Assembly (NCBI GenBank): GCA_949316495.1
Contig: OX439003.1
Location: 55,119,879 to 55,183,878, forward strand
Length of the DNA: 64,000 bases
DNA from: Amphiduros pacificus
Lineage: Eukaryota > Annelida > Polychaeta > Phyllodocida > Hesionidae
Direction of reading: 5' to 3'
Below the pieces are notes generated by a model, which saw only the letters and a list, made by a program, of their open reading frames with translations, had not been told where the DNA came from and did no database searches. How positions within the stretch are numbered: position 1 is the stretch's first letter; each line of letters starts with the position of its first letter. Below, piece by piece: positions 36,311 to 51,235 of the stretch. Made by a program: the position numbers and the translations under genes.

Positions 36311-39300
36311 CTAATATGGTGATAACAGAAAGAAGCAAACTTCAACAAAAATGATGATTTTCCTAGTAAATCATAAAATTATTGCCGCCTGAGAAATGTC
36401 ATTCACAAACTTTCACGCTAAATTTCGTTTATGACTCAGTGGATTTTCCCGAAAGCATGATCAGCTAAAGTAAAATTCATATTCACATATGTTCAAATAT
36501 CCCCACTAGGTGACACTACTCACTCCAATCGACCAGACTATCATTTCTGGTATCACAACATGGATAAAATATAATTTCTATTCAATGAGGAATATAAAAA
36601 TATTTTATAAATCTTTAACTGTCCGTGAGGGTGTGTTGGGCATTGTATGTGAAGGGATGGTAATGGTCAACAAGGGGCGAAACTCTGAGTGAAATACAAA
36701 CAAACAATTCAGTATTCAGTTGTGACCATGATATAACTGTTTTGCATCATGCATGTGATATAAAAGTTTGGTATGTAAGATATATATTAAACGATATACA
36801 GGAAGCTATAGTCTATTTCCCATACAACACATCTTACGGTCTCAAATGCCTGGCCACACCAAAGGAACAAGAGCCTACTCATGATACAAAGATAAAATAG
36901 ACAAGTTCTTAATCTGTGCAATTCGGCTCATTCCCAAGGGACCCGTCAATACATCTGGAAGAACTTCCTGTTCATTTTGACTGGTCGCCACTCAATGGTA
37001 AACAATAAATTTCATACAGAATGACAATTAAAAAGTGATGATATTAGTGTCACTTTGTTTCAAAACCAGTAGCATTTGGCCCCCAAAATGTAATAGATGT
37101 ATTTAAAAAGTAATCAGGCATAATTATGTGTATTTTAGGGACAATGGTGTGAATATGTTTTGCTAAATATGTACATGAATAGGAGAGCATATTTGACAGC
37201 TTGATAATTGAGTAGAAACAATTTCAGAATTCTTCACATTAATAGCTTGCTGAGTAAATAATGTGTATGGAGATTAAAATGTCCTTCATACTTTGCATAA
37301 TAATTATATATGGGTGTCAGATATATTTGTATTAAAATATATGATAAATACTTATAAAGTTAAAGACATGTCAACGATTTCAGTTGATCTACAATTGTAG
37401 ACCTATACAGGCCTTGGGTGATAGATTTGAAATTGTTATAAATATAATTCTATAACCAACTATTTGTGTATGAATATTAACTTTTTTTAATGTGTTAGGT
37501 TTAATGCTATCAAAACATCTTCGAAAAAAAAAAAAAACATAAAAACTTCCTTCCAAGGACAGATACAACAATTAAAACTTAATAGTCATCAGATTTATTT
37601 TTAGTTAATGGAACTGGCTCTGACATGAATTTTCTTTGCGTAAATTGGGCAGAAAATGGAGTATTTTTTCTCAATGTATTGGAAGTTTCCTATTTGTATT
37701 ATTTTATTGACAAAAGGACATATCTTAATCATGAACTCATATAAAAAGTAAGTCAAACTTCCTTCAAAGGACAGATGTGAAGGGCTTTAAATTAAATCAC
37801 AAGAATTCTTTTTATATTGACATAAAGCTTCAAATTAAATTCAATATTGCTAGAAGAGAACCAAATTAGTGTTCAAAAAATAGAATTATACAATAAGAAG
37901 ACATCAAATAGAAACTTCTGGTGGTGTGATACACCTCATTGTTATGGGTGAGTCAATCATGTTACTGATATGAGCAGATCTTGCCAATGTGGTAAGTTGT
38001 TGAGCTCATAATGAATAAATATAATAAACCCATATTGTACACTAAGAGTCAAATGCAGTTCAAAGAGAAGCTGTGATTCATCATTCAGGCAGTGGGAGGT
38101 ATCCACTGCATATCAAAGGCTAGGTGTGACAAACTGAACAAGCCAAATTATAAATATTCTTTATTAGTTCCTTCTAGATAAGCCAAATGTTCAATTATAG
38201 TTAGCCTTAACAGAAATCCATTCCCATTATAATTAAATCCTGCAATGAATTGAATACTGTACATGAACTGAAGAAGTAATTTTGACAGCCCACTTCAAAG
38301 ATTATTTTAACTCTCAATTTTGAATGTCATATAATGAATGAAGGAACATTGTTGATATGAAACCTGCAGAAAATGTCATAACAGTATTGGATGTGATATT
38401 CTTTCTTTGATATCATGTTATCTGAGCCAAAAGCCAGAGGAATTACACACATCTTATTGAGTGGAGGCCATCTTGGATTAACAGGAAGTTCTTTCAATTG
38501 CAATGCATGCTGGACTTGGTCAGAGACCGAATGGCAAGACTCCCATTATTCACATACAACTATATGGATGAAAGCTAGTATTTCAACTACAATAGATGAT
38601 AATGTATTTTCCTGTGCTGATAACAGGCATATGAAGGTTCTTGCAGACATCTACTGAGCCAGTAGTCCTAATATCATTAGAGAGGTCATTCCAGAGAAGC
38701 CCTGTCTCCAGATGTAATGCGAAACAAGAATGACTTGATTGTCACCTGTAATTGTCAGATTAGCGCTTTACACAAGGAAGCTTTTATCTTGGAGTAATTA
38801 TGTATTTAATTATAATTACTCCAAGCTTTTATGAACAGGTTGCATTTATTTAAACAATATTCCAATTATTTGGGTTCTCACCTAGCATTCCCAATTTTGT
38901 ATTCATAAATAAATAATTGTTCATATATAAACACAAGACAAGCTGGGCTAATCTGCCACCAGAATGTTCATCCACACAGGTATGAATCAACAGACGGATA
39001 CTCTTCAATTTTATGTCAGGAAAGTATTCCTTTGGTAAGGGAGTGGGCGATGATGGCAGACAGTGGTGCTTAGTGGCAGAATAAATACAATCAGTTCTGA
39101 TGCATCTCAAACAACTTAATCTGCATTTCAACTTACTTTTTGTACAATATTTTGACAGGATGTAAATATTGGCGATAAGTCATGCTTCCAATGAAATATA
39201 TTTTAGGAGGGGAGGAAAGTGTCTTTTTTGCATGAAGTGATCTGCATTATTTTTACCTTTTCTTTCATGTGGCGTAATATGATACATTACTTTGCCAGTT

Positions 39301-39700
39301 CGGCTTAAAAATGCATTTAATTCCCAATGATCTCAATAGCATAGTGGGCAATTGCAAACTCAAGATCTTCAATCTTAAAAGGAATTTACTCACACAGAAT
39401 ACTGAAATTATTTTGTTTAACAGTAGCTTAAAATACATGTATCAGATATTCATACCATTATCTGATACTCAAACATTTAAGAGATACGCATAGATGTACC
39501 AGATACACAATGTCTGAATAACTCGTCTTTTTTAGAACCAGATCACATTTGTTGTAATCTATTTACAGCTGTAAGATGAGATGCAAGGTCGAATTTATGT
39601 TGAATGAGAAGAGATATGAAATTCTGTACAAGCTTTACAGATCTTCCACCAACATGATCCCTCTCAAAGATGACTGGGTGAAACACGTAAAAGTCCTGTG
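36311..39700. other. Intergenic region upstream of BAX
   Basis: A+T-rich, with short chance open frames only. It contains a perfect 14-bp-stem hairpin at 38788-38825. No gene was recognised. Confidence 0.5.
38788..38825. repeat. Perfect inverted repeat, 14-bp stem
   Basis: cttggagtaattat (38788-38801) and its exact complement ataattactccaag (38812-38825) with a 10-base loop. Its CTTGGAGTA end recurs in the palindrome at 54698-54723, suggesting a shared transposon terminus. Confidence 0.8.
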
Positions 39701-42700
39701 GTCTACGAATATCCTGTTCAAAATAGTTAAGCTTTTTGATTGGGACTTTTAGAAATTTCAAAATATACCATATCTAATACGAATATTGTTTTCAAAATTA
39801 TTTTATTATCAAGTATAGGATTTTAAGTAATTTAATAAATGAAAAATGAAAAATGAAAATACACGATAATGTGGAAGCAATAATCTATGAATGGAACAGT
39901 GAATATATATTTCGATATAGGGCAGAGTAAGGCGAGGGGAAAGTGGTCTTATTGCAAAACTCAGGAGGGAAATATTATAATGTTATCTCAGTCAATGGGG
40001 AATTATTATGATATTATCCTAGTCAATGGGGAATTATTATGATATTATCCTAGTCAATGGGGAATTATTATGATATTATCCTAGTCAATGGGGAATTATT
40101 ATGATGTTATCCAAGTCAATGGGGAATTATTATGATATTATCCTAGTCAATGGGGAATTATTATGATATTATCCTAGTCGATGGGGAATTATTATGATAT
40201 TATCCTAGTCAATGGGGAATTATTATGATATTATCCTAGTCGATGGGGAATTATTATGATATTATCCTAGTCAATGGGGAATTATTATGATATTATCCTA
40301 GTCAATGGGGAATTATTATGATATTATCCTAGTCAATGGGGAATTATTATGATATTATCCTAGTCAATGGGGAATTATTATGATATTATCCTAGTCAATG
40401 GGGAATTATTATGATGTTATCCAAGTCAATGGGGAATTATTATGATATTATCCTAGTCAATGGGGAATTATTATGATATTATCCTAGTCGATGGGGAATT
40501 ATTATGATATTATCCTAGTCAATGGGGAATTATTATGATATTATCCTAGTCGATGGGGAATTATTATGATATTATCCTAGTCAATGGGGAATTATTATGA
40601 TATTATCCTAGTCAATGGGGAATTATTATGATATTATCCTAGTCAATGGGGAATTATTATGATATTATCCTAGTCAATGGGGAATTATTATGATGTTATC
40701 CTAGTCAATGGGGAATTATTATGATATTATCCTAGTCAATGGGGAATTATTATGATATTATCCTAGTCGATGGGGAATTATTATGATATTATCCTAGTCA
40801 ATGGGGAATTATTATGATATTATCCTAGTCAATGGGGAATTATTATGATATTATCCTAGTCAATGGGGAATTATTATGATATTATCCTAGTCAATGGGGA
40901 ATTATTATGATATTATCCTGGTCAATGGGGAATTATTATGATATTATCCTAGTCAATGGGGAATTATAATGATATCATCCTAGTCAATGGGGAATTATTA
41001 TGATGTTATCTCAGTCAATGGGGAATTATTATGATGTTATCTCAGTCAATGGGGAATTATTATGATATTATCCTAGTCAATGGGGAATTATTATGATATT
41101 ATCCTGGTCAATGGGGAATTATTATGATATTATCCTAGTCAATGGGGAATTATTATGATATTATCCTAGTCAATGGGGAATTATTATGATGTTATCCTAG
41201 TCAATGGGGAATTATTATGATATTATCCTAGTCAATGGGGAATTATTATGATATTATCCTGGTCAATGGGGAATTATTATGATATTATCCTAGTCAATGG
41301 GGAATTATTATGATATTATCCTAGTCAATGGGGAATTATTATGATATTATCCTAGTCAATGGGGAATTATTATGATATTATCCTAGTCGATGGGGAATTA
41401 TTATGATATTATCCTAGTCAATGGGGAATTATTATGATATTATCCTAGTCAATGGGGAATTATTATGATGTTATCTCAGTCAATGGGGAATTATTATGAT
41501 ATTATCCTAGTCAATGGGGAATTATTATGATATTATCCTGGTCAATGGGGAATTATTATGATATTATCCTAGTCAATGGGGAATTATTATGATATTATCC
41601 TAGTCAATGGGGAATTATTATGATATTATCCTAGTCGATGGGGAATTATTATGATATTATCCTAGTCAATGGGGAATTATTATGATATTATCCTAGTCAA
41701 TGGGGAATTATTATGATATTATCCTAGTCAATGGGGAATTATTATGATATTATCCTAGTCAATGGGGAATTATTATGATATTATCCTAGTCAATGGGGAA
41801 TTATTATGATATTATCCTAGTCAATGGGGAATTATTATGATATTATCCTAGTCGATGGGGAATTATTATGATATTATCCTAGTCAATGGGGAATTATTAT
41901 GATATTATCCTAGTCGATGGGGAATTATTATGATATTATCCTAGTCAATGGGGAATTATTATGATATTATCCTAGTCAATGGGGAATTATTATGATATTA
42001 TCCTAGTCAATGGGGAATTATTATGATATTATCCTAGTCAATGGGGAATTATTATGATGTTATCCTAGTCAATGGGGAATTATTATGATATTATCCTAGT
42101 CAATGGGGAATTATTATGATATTATCCTAGTCGATGGGGAATTATTATGATATTATCCTAGTCAATGGGGAATTATTATGATATTATCCTAGTCAATGGG
42201 GAATTATTATGATATTATCCTAGTCAATGGGGAATTATTATGATATTATCCTAGTCAATGGGGAATTATTATGATATTATCCTGGTCAATGGGGAATTAT
42301 TATGATGTTATCTCAGTCAATGGGGAATTATTATGATATTATCCTAGTCAATGGGGAATTATTATGATATTATCCTAGTCAATTGGGAATTATTATGATA
42401 TTATCCTGGTCAATGGGGAATTATTATGATGTTATCCTAGTCAATGGGGAATTATTATGATATTATCCTAGTCAATTGGGAATTATTATGATATTATCCT
42501 AGTCAATGGGGAATTATTATGATATTATCCTAGTCTACGAATATCCTGTTCAAAATAGTTAAGCTTTTTGATTGGGACTTTTAGAAATTTCAAAATATAC
42601 CATATCTAATACGAATATTGTTTTCAAAATTATTTTATTATCAAGTATATGATTTTAAGTAATTTAATAAATGAAAAATGAAAAATGAAAATACATGATA

Positions 42701-45700
42701 ATGTGGAAGCAATAATCTATGAATGGAACAGTGAATATATATTTCGATATAGGGCAGAGTAAGGCGAGGGGAAAGTGGTCTTATTGCAAAACTCAGGAGG
42801 GAAATATTATAATGTTATCTCAGTCAATGGGGAATTATTATGATATTATCCTAGTCAATGGGGAATTATTATGATATTATCCTAGTCAATGGGGAATTAT
42901 TATGATATTATCCTAGTCAATGGGGAATTATTATGATGTTATCCAAGTCAATGGGGAATTATTATGATATTATCCTAGTCAATGGGGAATTATTATGATA
43001 TTATCCTAGTCGATGGGGAATTATTATGATATTATCCTAGTCAATGGGGAATTATTATGATATTATCCTAGTCGATGGGGAATTATTATGATATTATCCT
43101 AGTCAATGGGGAATTATTATGATATTATCCTAGTCAATGGGGAATTATTATGATATTATCCTAGTCAATGGGGAATTATTATGATATTATCCTAGTCAAT
43201 GGGGAATTATTATGATGTTATCCTAGTCAATGGGGAATTATTATGATATTATCCTAGTCAATGGGGAATTATTATGATATTATCCTGGTCAATGGGGAAT
43301 TATTATGATATTATCCTAGTCAATGGGGAATTATTATGATATTATCCTAGTCAATGGGGAATTATTATGATATTATCCTAGTCAATGGGGAATTATTATG
43401 ATATTATCCTAGTCGATGGGGAATTATTATGATATTATCCTAGTCAATGGGGAATTATTATGATATTATCCTAGTCAATGGGGAATTATTATGATATTAT
43501 CCTAGTCAATGGGGAATTATTATGATATTATCCTAGTCAATGGGGAATTATTATGATATTATCCTGGTCAATGGGGAATTATTATGATGTTATCTCAGTC
43601 AATGGGGAATTATTATGATATTATCCTAGTCAATGGGGAATTATTATGATATTATCCTAGTCAATTGGGAATTATTATGATATTATCCTGGTCAATGGGG
43701 AATTATTATGATGTTATCCTAGTCAATGGGGAATTATTATGATATTATCCTAGTCAATTGGGAATTATTATGATATTATCCTAGTCAATGGGGAATTATT
43801 ATGATATTATCCTAGTCTACGAATATCCTGTTCAAAATAGTTAAGCTTTTTGATTGGGACTTTTAGAAATTTCAAAATATACCATATCTAATACGAATAT
43901 TGTTTTCAAAATTATTTTATTATCAAGTATATGATTTTAAGTAATTTAATAAATGAAAAATGAAAAATGAAAATACATGATAATGTGGAAGCAATAATCT
44001 ATGAATGGAACAGTGAATATATATTTCGATATAGGGCAGAGTAAGGCGAGGGGAAAGTGGTCTTATTGCAAAACTCAGGAGGGAAATATTATAATGTTAT
44101 CTCAGTCAATGGGGAATTATTATGATATTATCCTAGTCAATGGGGAATTATTATGATATTATCCTAGTCAATGGGGAATTATTATGATATTATCCTAGTC
44201 AATGGGGAATTATTATGATGTTATCCAAGTCAATGGGGAATTATTATGATATTATCCTAGTCAATGGGGAATTATTATGATATTATCCTAGTCGATGGGG
44301 AATTATTATGATATTATCCTAGTCAATGGGGAATTATTATGATATTATCCTAGTCGATGGGGAATTATTATGATATTATCCTAGTCAATGGGGAATTATT
44401 ATGATATTATCCTAGTCAATGGGGAATTATTATGATATTATCCTAGTCAATGGGGAATTATTATGATATTATCCTAGTCAATGGGGAATTATTATGATGT
44501 TATCCTAGTCAATGGGGAATTATTATGATATTATCCTAGTCAATGGGGAATTATTATGATATTATCCTAGTCGATGGGGAATTATTATGATATTATCCTA
44601 GTCAATGGGGAATTATTATGATATTATCCTAGTCAATGGGGAATTATTATGATATTATCCTAGTCAATGGGGAATTATTATGATATTATCCTAGTCAATG
44701 GGGAATTATTATGATATTATCCTGGTCAATGGGGAATTATTATGATATTATCCTAGTCAATGGGGAATTATAATGATATCATCCTAGTCAATGGGGAATT
44801 ATTATGATGTTATCTCAGTCAATGGGGAATTATTATGATGTTATCTCAGTCAATGGGGAATTATTATGATATTATCCTAGTCAATGGGGAATTATTATGA
44901 TATTATCCTGGTCAATGGGGAATTATTATGATATTATCCTAGTCAATGGGGAATTATTATGATATTATCCTAGTCAATGGGGAATTATTATGATGTTATC
45001 CTAGTCAATGGGGAATTATTATGATATTATCCTAGTCAATGGGGAATTATTATGATATTATCCTGGTCAATGGGGAATTATTATGATATTATCCTAGTCA
45101 ATGGGGAATTATTATGATATTATCCTAGTCAATGGGGAATTATTATGATATTATCCGAGTCAATGGGGAATTATTATGATATTATCCTAGTCAATGGGGA
45201 ATTATTATGATATTATCCTAGTCGATGGGGAATTATTATGATATTGTCCTAGTCAATGGGGAATTATTATGATGTTATCCAAGTCAATGGGGAATTATTA
45301 TGATATTATCCTGGTCAATGGGGAATTATTATGATATTATCCTAGTCAATGGGGAATTATTATGATATTATCCTAGTCGATGGGGAATTATTATGATATT
45401 ATCCTAGTCAATGGGGAATTATTATGATATTATCCTAGTCAATGGGGAATTATTATGATATTATCCTAGTCAATGGGGAATTATTATGATATTATCCTAG
45501 TCAATGGGGAATTATTATGATATTATCCTAGTCAATGGGGAATTATTATGATATTATCCTAGTCAATGGGGAATTATTATGATGTTATCCAAGTAAAATG
45601 GGGAATTATTATGATATTATCCTAGTCAATGGGGAATTATTATGATATTATCCTAGTCAATGGGGAATTATTATGATATTATCCTAGTCAATGGGGAATT

Positions 45701-48481
45701 ATTATGATATTATCCTGGTCAATGGGGTTTTATTATGATATTATCCTAGTCAATGGGGAATTATTATGATATTATCCTAGTCAATGGGGAATTATTATGA
45801 TATTATCCGAGTCAATGGGGAATTATTATGATATTATCCTAGTCAATGGGGAATTATTATGATATTATCCTAGTCAATTGGGAATTATTATGATATTATC
45901 CTAGTCAATGGGGAATTATTATGATATTATCCTAGTCAATGGGGAATTATTATGATATTATCCTGGTCAATGGGGAATTATTATGATGTTATCTCAGTCA
46001 ATGGGGAATTATTATGATATTATCCTAGTCAATGGGGAATTATTATGATATTATCCTAGTCAATTGGGAATTATTATGATATTATCCTGGTCAATGGGGA
46101 ATTATTATGATGTTATCCTAGTCAATGGGGAATTATTATGATATTATCCTAGTCGATTGGGAATTATTATGATATTATCCTAGTCAATGGGGAATTATTA
46201 TGATATTATCCTAGTCAATGGGGAATTATTATGATATTATCCTAGTCAATGGGGAATTATTATGATATTATCCTAGTCAATTGGGAATTATTATGATATT
46301 ATCCTGGTCAATGGGGAATTATTATGATATTATCCTAGTCAATGGGGAATTATTATGATATTATCCTAGTCAATGGGGAATTATTATGATATTATCCTAG
46401 TCAATGGGGAATTATTATGATATTATCCTAGTCAATGGGGAATTATTATGATATTATCCTAGTCAATGGGGAATTATTATGATGTTATCCTAGTCAATGG
46501 GGAATTATTATGATATTATCCTAGTCAATGGGGAATTATTATGATATTATCCTAGTCAATGGGGAATTATTATGATGTTATCCTAGTCAATGGGGAATTA
46601 TTATGATATTATCCTAGTCGATGGGGAATTATTATGATATTATCCTAGTCAATGGGGAATTATTATGATATTATCCTAGTCAATGGGGAATTATTACAAT
46701 ATTATCCTAGTCAATGGGGAATTATTATGATATTATCCTAGTCAATGGGGAATTATTATGATGTTATCCAAGTCAATGGGGAATTATTATGATGTTATCC
46801 TAGTCAATGGGGAATTATTACAATATTATCCTAGTCAATGGGGAATTATTATGATATTATCCTAGTCAATGGGGAATTATTATGATGTTATCCAAGTCAA
46901 TGGGGAATTATTATGATGTTATCCTAGTCAATGGGGAATTTTTATGATATTATCCTGGTCAATGGGGAATTATTATGATATTATCCTAGTCAATGGGGAA
47001 TTATTATGATATTATCCTGGTCAATGGGGAATTATTATGATATTATCCTAGTCAATGGGGAATTATTATGATGTTATCCAAGTCAATGGGGAATTATTAT
47101 GATGTTATCCTAGTCAATAGGGAATTATTATGATATTATCCTAGTCAATGGGGAATTATTATGATGTTATCCTAGTCAATGGGGAATTATTATGATATTA
47201 TCCTAGTCAATGGGGAATTATTATGATATTATCCTAGTCGATGGGGAATTATATTGATATTATCCTAGTCAATGGGGAATTATTATGATATTATCCTAGT
47301 CAATGGGGAATTATTATGATATTATCCTAGTCAATGGGGAATTATTATGATATTATCCTAGTCAATGGGGAATTATTATGATATTATCCTAGTCAATGGG
47401 GAATTATTATGATATTATCCTAGTCAATGGGGAATTATTATGATGTTATCCTAGTCAATGGGGAATTATTATGATATTATCCTAGTCAATGGGGAATTAT
47501 TATGATATTATCCTAGTCAATGGGGAATTATTATGATGTTATCCAAGTCAATGGGGAATTATTATGATGTTATCCTAGTCAATAGGGAATTATTATGATA
47601 TTATCCTAGTCGATGGGGAATTATTATGATATTGTCCTAGTCAATGGGGAATTATTATGATGTTATCCAAGTCAATGGGGAATTATTATGATGTTATCCT
47701 AGTCAATGGGGAATTATTATGATATTTTTCTAGTCAATGGGGAATTATTATGATTTTATCCTAGTCAATGGGGAATTATTATGATGTTATCCAAGTCAAT
47801 GGGGAATTATTATGATGTTATCTCAGTCAATGGGGAATTATTATGATATTATCCTAGTCAATGGGGAATTATTATGATATTATCCTAGTCAATTGGGAAT
47901 TATTATGATATTATCCTAGTCAATGGGGAATTATTATGATGTTATCCTAGTCAATGGGGAATTATTATGATATTATCCTAGTCAATTGGGAATTATTATG
48001 ATATTATCCTAGTCAATGGGGAAATATTATGATATTATCCTGGTCAATGGGGAATTATTATGATGTTATCTCAGTCAATGGGGAATTATTATGATATTAT
48101 CCTAGTCAATGGGGAATTATTATGATATTATCCTAGTCAATTGGGAATTATTATGATATTATCCTAGTCAATGGGGAATTATTATGATATTATCCTAGTC
48201 AATGGGGAATTATTATGATATTATCCTGGTCAATGGGGAATTATTATGATGTTATCTCAGTCAATGGGGAATTATTATGATATTATCCTAGTCAATGGGG
48301 AATTATTATGATATTATCCTAGTCAATTGGGAATTATTATGATATTATCCTGGTCAATGGGGAATTATTATGATGTTATCCTAGTCAATGGGGAATTATT
48401 ATGATATTATCCTAGTCAATTGGGAATTATTATGATATTATCCTAGTCAATGGGGAATTATTATGATATTATCCTAGTCTA
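39701..48481. repeat. 31-bp satellite with a triplicated higher-order structure
   Basis: About 255 copies of a 31-bp unit (cores tcaatggggaattattatg and atattatcctag) in three blocks. Each block is preceded by a unique segment of about 280 bp beginning gtctacgaatatcctg and ending gcaaaactcaggaggg. Block starts are 39701, 42533 and 43815, and the last unit ends in gtcta at 48477-48481. Block lengths are 2832, 1282 and about 4662 bp. The first two differ by 1550 bp, exactly fifty 31-bp units. Variant units (gatgttatccaag, cctagtcgatgg, cctagtcaattgg, cctggtcaatgg) recur in the same order after each unique segment. All frames are closed by stops. Confidence 0.97.
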
Positions 48482-48641
48482 GAGGGAAAAAAGTGATAAG
48501 TATAAATTTGTTGCTGTAATGTACAACATTTTGGCCATCACAAAAATACTATCAAATTTCAGTTTACACATTTCAACAGTATTATGGCCTTTAAGATAGT
48601 AGTAAGTTAACTTGCCTTAATGGAGGTCTGCCGGGTGGTAA

Positions 48642-48925
48642 CAAGTGAAGTCGGCCCCTAGGAGAAGTCGGCCCCTAGGAGAAGTCGGCCCCTAGGAGAA
48701 GTCGGCCCCCACATTTAGGTGACTAGAATATCAAGTTACCGGAAGAAAATTAACGGCTACCGAGGGTCCCTAGGGTTAGTTAATGCCCTTAGGGTCAAAT
48801 AGCCTTCTCGAAGGAGATTTCATGAGTTTTGAGCCGGTACAGAGTGACTGGGGCCGGCTTCTCTTGGGGGCCGAGTTCACCTACCCACGGCGGGGCCGAC
48901 TTCACTTGGGGGCCGACTTCACTTG
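48642..48925. mobile_element. MITE-like element with 17-bp terminal inverted repeats
   Basis: Left end caagtgaagtcggcccc (48642-48658), right end its exact complement ggggccgacttcacttg (48909-48925). Just inside the left end a 17-bp unit, gaagtcggcccctagga, is tandemly repeated about four times. Shorter inverted versions (ggccggcttctcttgg, ggccgagttcacc, ggggccgacttcacttgg) lie inside the right end. A 10-bp direct repeat tctgccgggt flanks the element (48627-48636 and 48929-48938). It is not immediately adjacent to the ends, so its role as a target duplication is uncertain. No coding capacity. At 284 bp it fits a non-autonomous DNA transposon. Confidence 0.65.
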
Positions 48926-48938
48926 TATTCTGCCGGGT

Positions 48939-51235
48939 ACATATAGCATCAGCGAGAATGAGTGACATAGCGCATGTAACGGGTTTATAGCAGTGGGAGG
49001 AGCGGACGTCCAGAAAGCACCCTGCAGAGCACTTTCAGTTTCATTTAATATTAGCCGTGTTCGACTACCATTCACCAAATCAACCATATAGAATGCCATT
49101 TTTTCAAAAATTATCAAAATGTTATAACCCAATTGACTCTACATTCAATATATTTTTTATTATATTTTTTTTCAATCATTTCTATTCATGACTAATTTTC
49201 TGATATTTTTCAGGGAATATTTCTTCTTTTTTTAGGTATTATTATGATAAGAGCAACCTATTGCTGGTTATTTTCTGAAATTAGATTAATATTGAATTTA
49301 TCTAATATCTCAAAAATAAATATTTAAGCTATTTTTAATCATTTTAGCTTCATAATAAATCTTGAAATTGATGGACTTTTTTTCAATTTCTTTTTAGTAT
49401 TAATGTGTTTTTCTGTGCAGTATTCTATATATTTTCATAACCTAACCCCCAATAAGCTGGCATTTTAATATTATTTAAAAAAAACTTAGTATTATAGTAT
49501 TTTCCTCTGTTTTCCCTTATAGATTGACCACAAAACTATATATTGCTCTCAAATTGTTAATTATGAACAGATTTTGATGAATAAGGACTCTACGAGCTCG
49601 TATTTGAAAGATGTAGATGATAGGATAATAAAACATGTAGATAATTTCGTGGAAATAGGCTTTCAATTTTCAAGGTCATTGAAAGGTCACTTCAAGGTCA
49701 CTGGCAATATTTGATCAAAATAGGCTAATAAGGTTGACATATGATCACATATCATTTATAGATGTATTCTGAGTAGTAAAAAAGTTATATCCCTATGTTT
49801 GCCATTTCTAGTGATGGAACCAATTTATTGTTAATTTGTGTTTTGAGATTTATTTTTAATATTCCTGCTGTTGTTTTAAATTAGCCAAATAAAAAAAGTT
49901 TAGAGTTTGTCCAATTATTCTGGTCAAGGCACCAGAAATTGATACATTATCTCAATACATGAATGATGTATTTCGGCCTATCAAAGTAATTTTTGCTGTT
50001 GTCTCATAATAAGTCTGTTACAGTAGATAGTATTTCAAGGTTATATTTTTGCGAACCTTGGCAATTTGATCTATGAATCCAATGGTTAAATAAACCACAC
50101 ACATTGCATAATTTTATTTATTATAATAGGATAAAAATGTCAGTTTTCAAAATATGACCTTTATGTGAAACATTCACAATAGGCTTCTCATGGCGAACAA
50201 AACAGGTCATATATCAGGTTTCTTAGTAACAAATATTAGGATTCCCTCGATGAGTTGCAAAATGAGATGTACAAGGTTGCTTATTTGTGAATACATTTAG
50301 CAGTGCCATTGTATTGGTGGTACTGGGCAGGGAGCTCAATTGTTCACCATATTATTCTTGATATTGACCTGACACAGAACAGACCAGCACAGCTGAGATG
50401 ATAACATGGCGCGTGAATACAAAGCTCCCTTCTGATCACTTCACACAAATGATCATGTCTTATGTCACGTCCTAATACCTGCTTTGTCAGTGTGCCCCCA
50501 GTGTGCACCCATGTTTTATAATCAGATAAAGCATGGTCACCGGTAGTCTGCATTAACTCAGAACTCATGCCAGTCCTTCACACTTCTCTCCAGCTCATTG
50601 CCCAATATTAACGTTGTTTGAGCTCCACGTCTTGTCATGTGTGAGACTCATGCTGTTAAAATATCATCCAGATTTGACCCGTCTCAGCTTACGACCTGTA
50701 ATCAGATGGTTGACCCAAACACTCAGCAATCAGCACAAAGCAGAAAATGTATGAATTTTAATTCTTTCTTTTATCAATCAACGCACAGCTTGATTTTAAT
50801 GAATAGTCTTGCGGCCAATCCTGAACACACCTTCACACATTCTTAATATTGACGGCGGCGACTAAAGTCTTTTTTAGAAAAAAAAATTGTATACAGTTTC
50901 CTTTTTGAAAATGATATTTATATTTACTCCTCATTTTGAAGTTGCCGTAAATCATAGACGTCAATGACTGTTTACGTGCAAACCCGCTCGGAAACTAAGG
51001 TCACGAGAGTACGAATCGAATGCATCTACACAAATAACTGACGTAGATATATAAGCCCTCGGGGTGGGGGTGGGGGGCTCCAGTTCCCCCCTGCTAAAGC
51101 CCCCCTACCCACAGACCCCGGAGGGCTTTAGCACCCAAAGCCCTCCGCCTGGATCCGTCACTGAATATAGTCTATATCATAACATATATTTACTACTCCT
51201 CTAAGAGCTGTATACAACAAAGAAGTCCTGTTATG
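48939..51235. other. Gene-free stretch
   Basis: A+T-rich DNA with repeat-like sequence near 49650-49720 (aaggtcattgaaaggtcac) and a GC-rich hairpin-bearing segment at 51055-51165. No exon was recognised. Confidence 0.5.
51092..51133. repeat. GC-rich inverted repeat
   Basis: tgctaaagccc (51092-51102) pairs with gggctttagca (51123-51133). The hairpin lies between a G-rich tract and the phrase ctccgcctggatccgtcactg, which looks like the terminus of a dispersed element. Confidence 0.6.
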
